The translations under genes were made by a program, and so were the position numbers. Positions 6,163-6,189 of a stretch of DNA of 6,189 nt are shown here, piece by piece (position 1 is the first letter of the stretch; each line of letters opens with the position of its first letter). This DNA comes from Comamonadaceae bacterium (GTDB lineage: Bacteria > Pseudomonadota > Gammaproteobacteria > Burkholderiales > Burkholderiaceae_C): the NCBI GenBank assembly GCA_947374105.1, contig CANCAO010000106.1, positions 1 to 6,189 of the forward strand. Direction: 5' to 3'. Below the pieces are notes generated by a model. The model saw nothing but the letters and a program-made list of their open reading frames with translations, was not told where the DNA came from and did no database searches.

Positions 6163-6189
6163 CCAGGTCCCTATTTCCACGCCAGCATG

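Overview
The window looks like a chromosomal defence locus from a GC-rich betaproteobacterium, most likely a member of the Comamonadaceae (Acidovorax/Rhodoferax/Polaromonas type). The evidence is the GC-rich coding style, two short intergenic repeats with a CCACGGGGG core of the kind I associate with that family, and a TTCGACGGGCTCAGCCTGAACGGG-type palindromic element inside hsdR. The family assignment is inference from recognised sequence style, not from a database search.

All supported genes lie on the minus strand, so transcription runs from the right end to the left: hsdR (type I restriction motor/nuclease) - an AAA-type ATPase of unknown role - hsdM (type I DNA methyltransferase) - mqsR (RNase toxin) - mqsA (antitoxin/repressor) - the first 30 codons of hsdS (specificity subunit), which leaves the window at position 1. 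The R, M and S subunits of one type I restriction-modification system (closest in style to the type IB EcoAI/EcoEI family) are thus present but split by two passengers: an ATPase between hsdR and hsdM, and a complete toxin-antitoxin module between hsdM and hsdS. HsdM and HsdS would form the methyltransferase, and HsdR would join for ATP-driven translocation and cleavage. MqsRA could act as an addiction module stabilising the locus, and the ATPase as an accessory defence factor; both of those roles are inferred.

Two genes are damaged or mis-sequenced. hsdM and hsdR each lack exactly one base (near 1269/1270 and near 3793-3796), which throws their conserved C-termini into another frame. Restoring one base in each gives ordinary full-length proteins (490 and 838 residues). 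Either the assembly has indel errors or the system is newly inactivated.

Non-coding features: an MqsA-operator-like palindrome overlapping the hsdM stop codon; a strong ribosome binding site for mqsA inside the mqsR end; a 41-bp concentric AT-rich dyad in front of the ATPase gene; two diverged, oppositely oriented repeat copies, one between the ATPase and hsdM and one supplying the hsdS start codon; and a palindromic element translated as part of the HsdR linker. No tRNA, rRNA, CRISPR array, insertion sequence or convincing intrinsic terminator was seen, and no gene-free stretch exceeds 100 bases.
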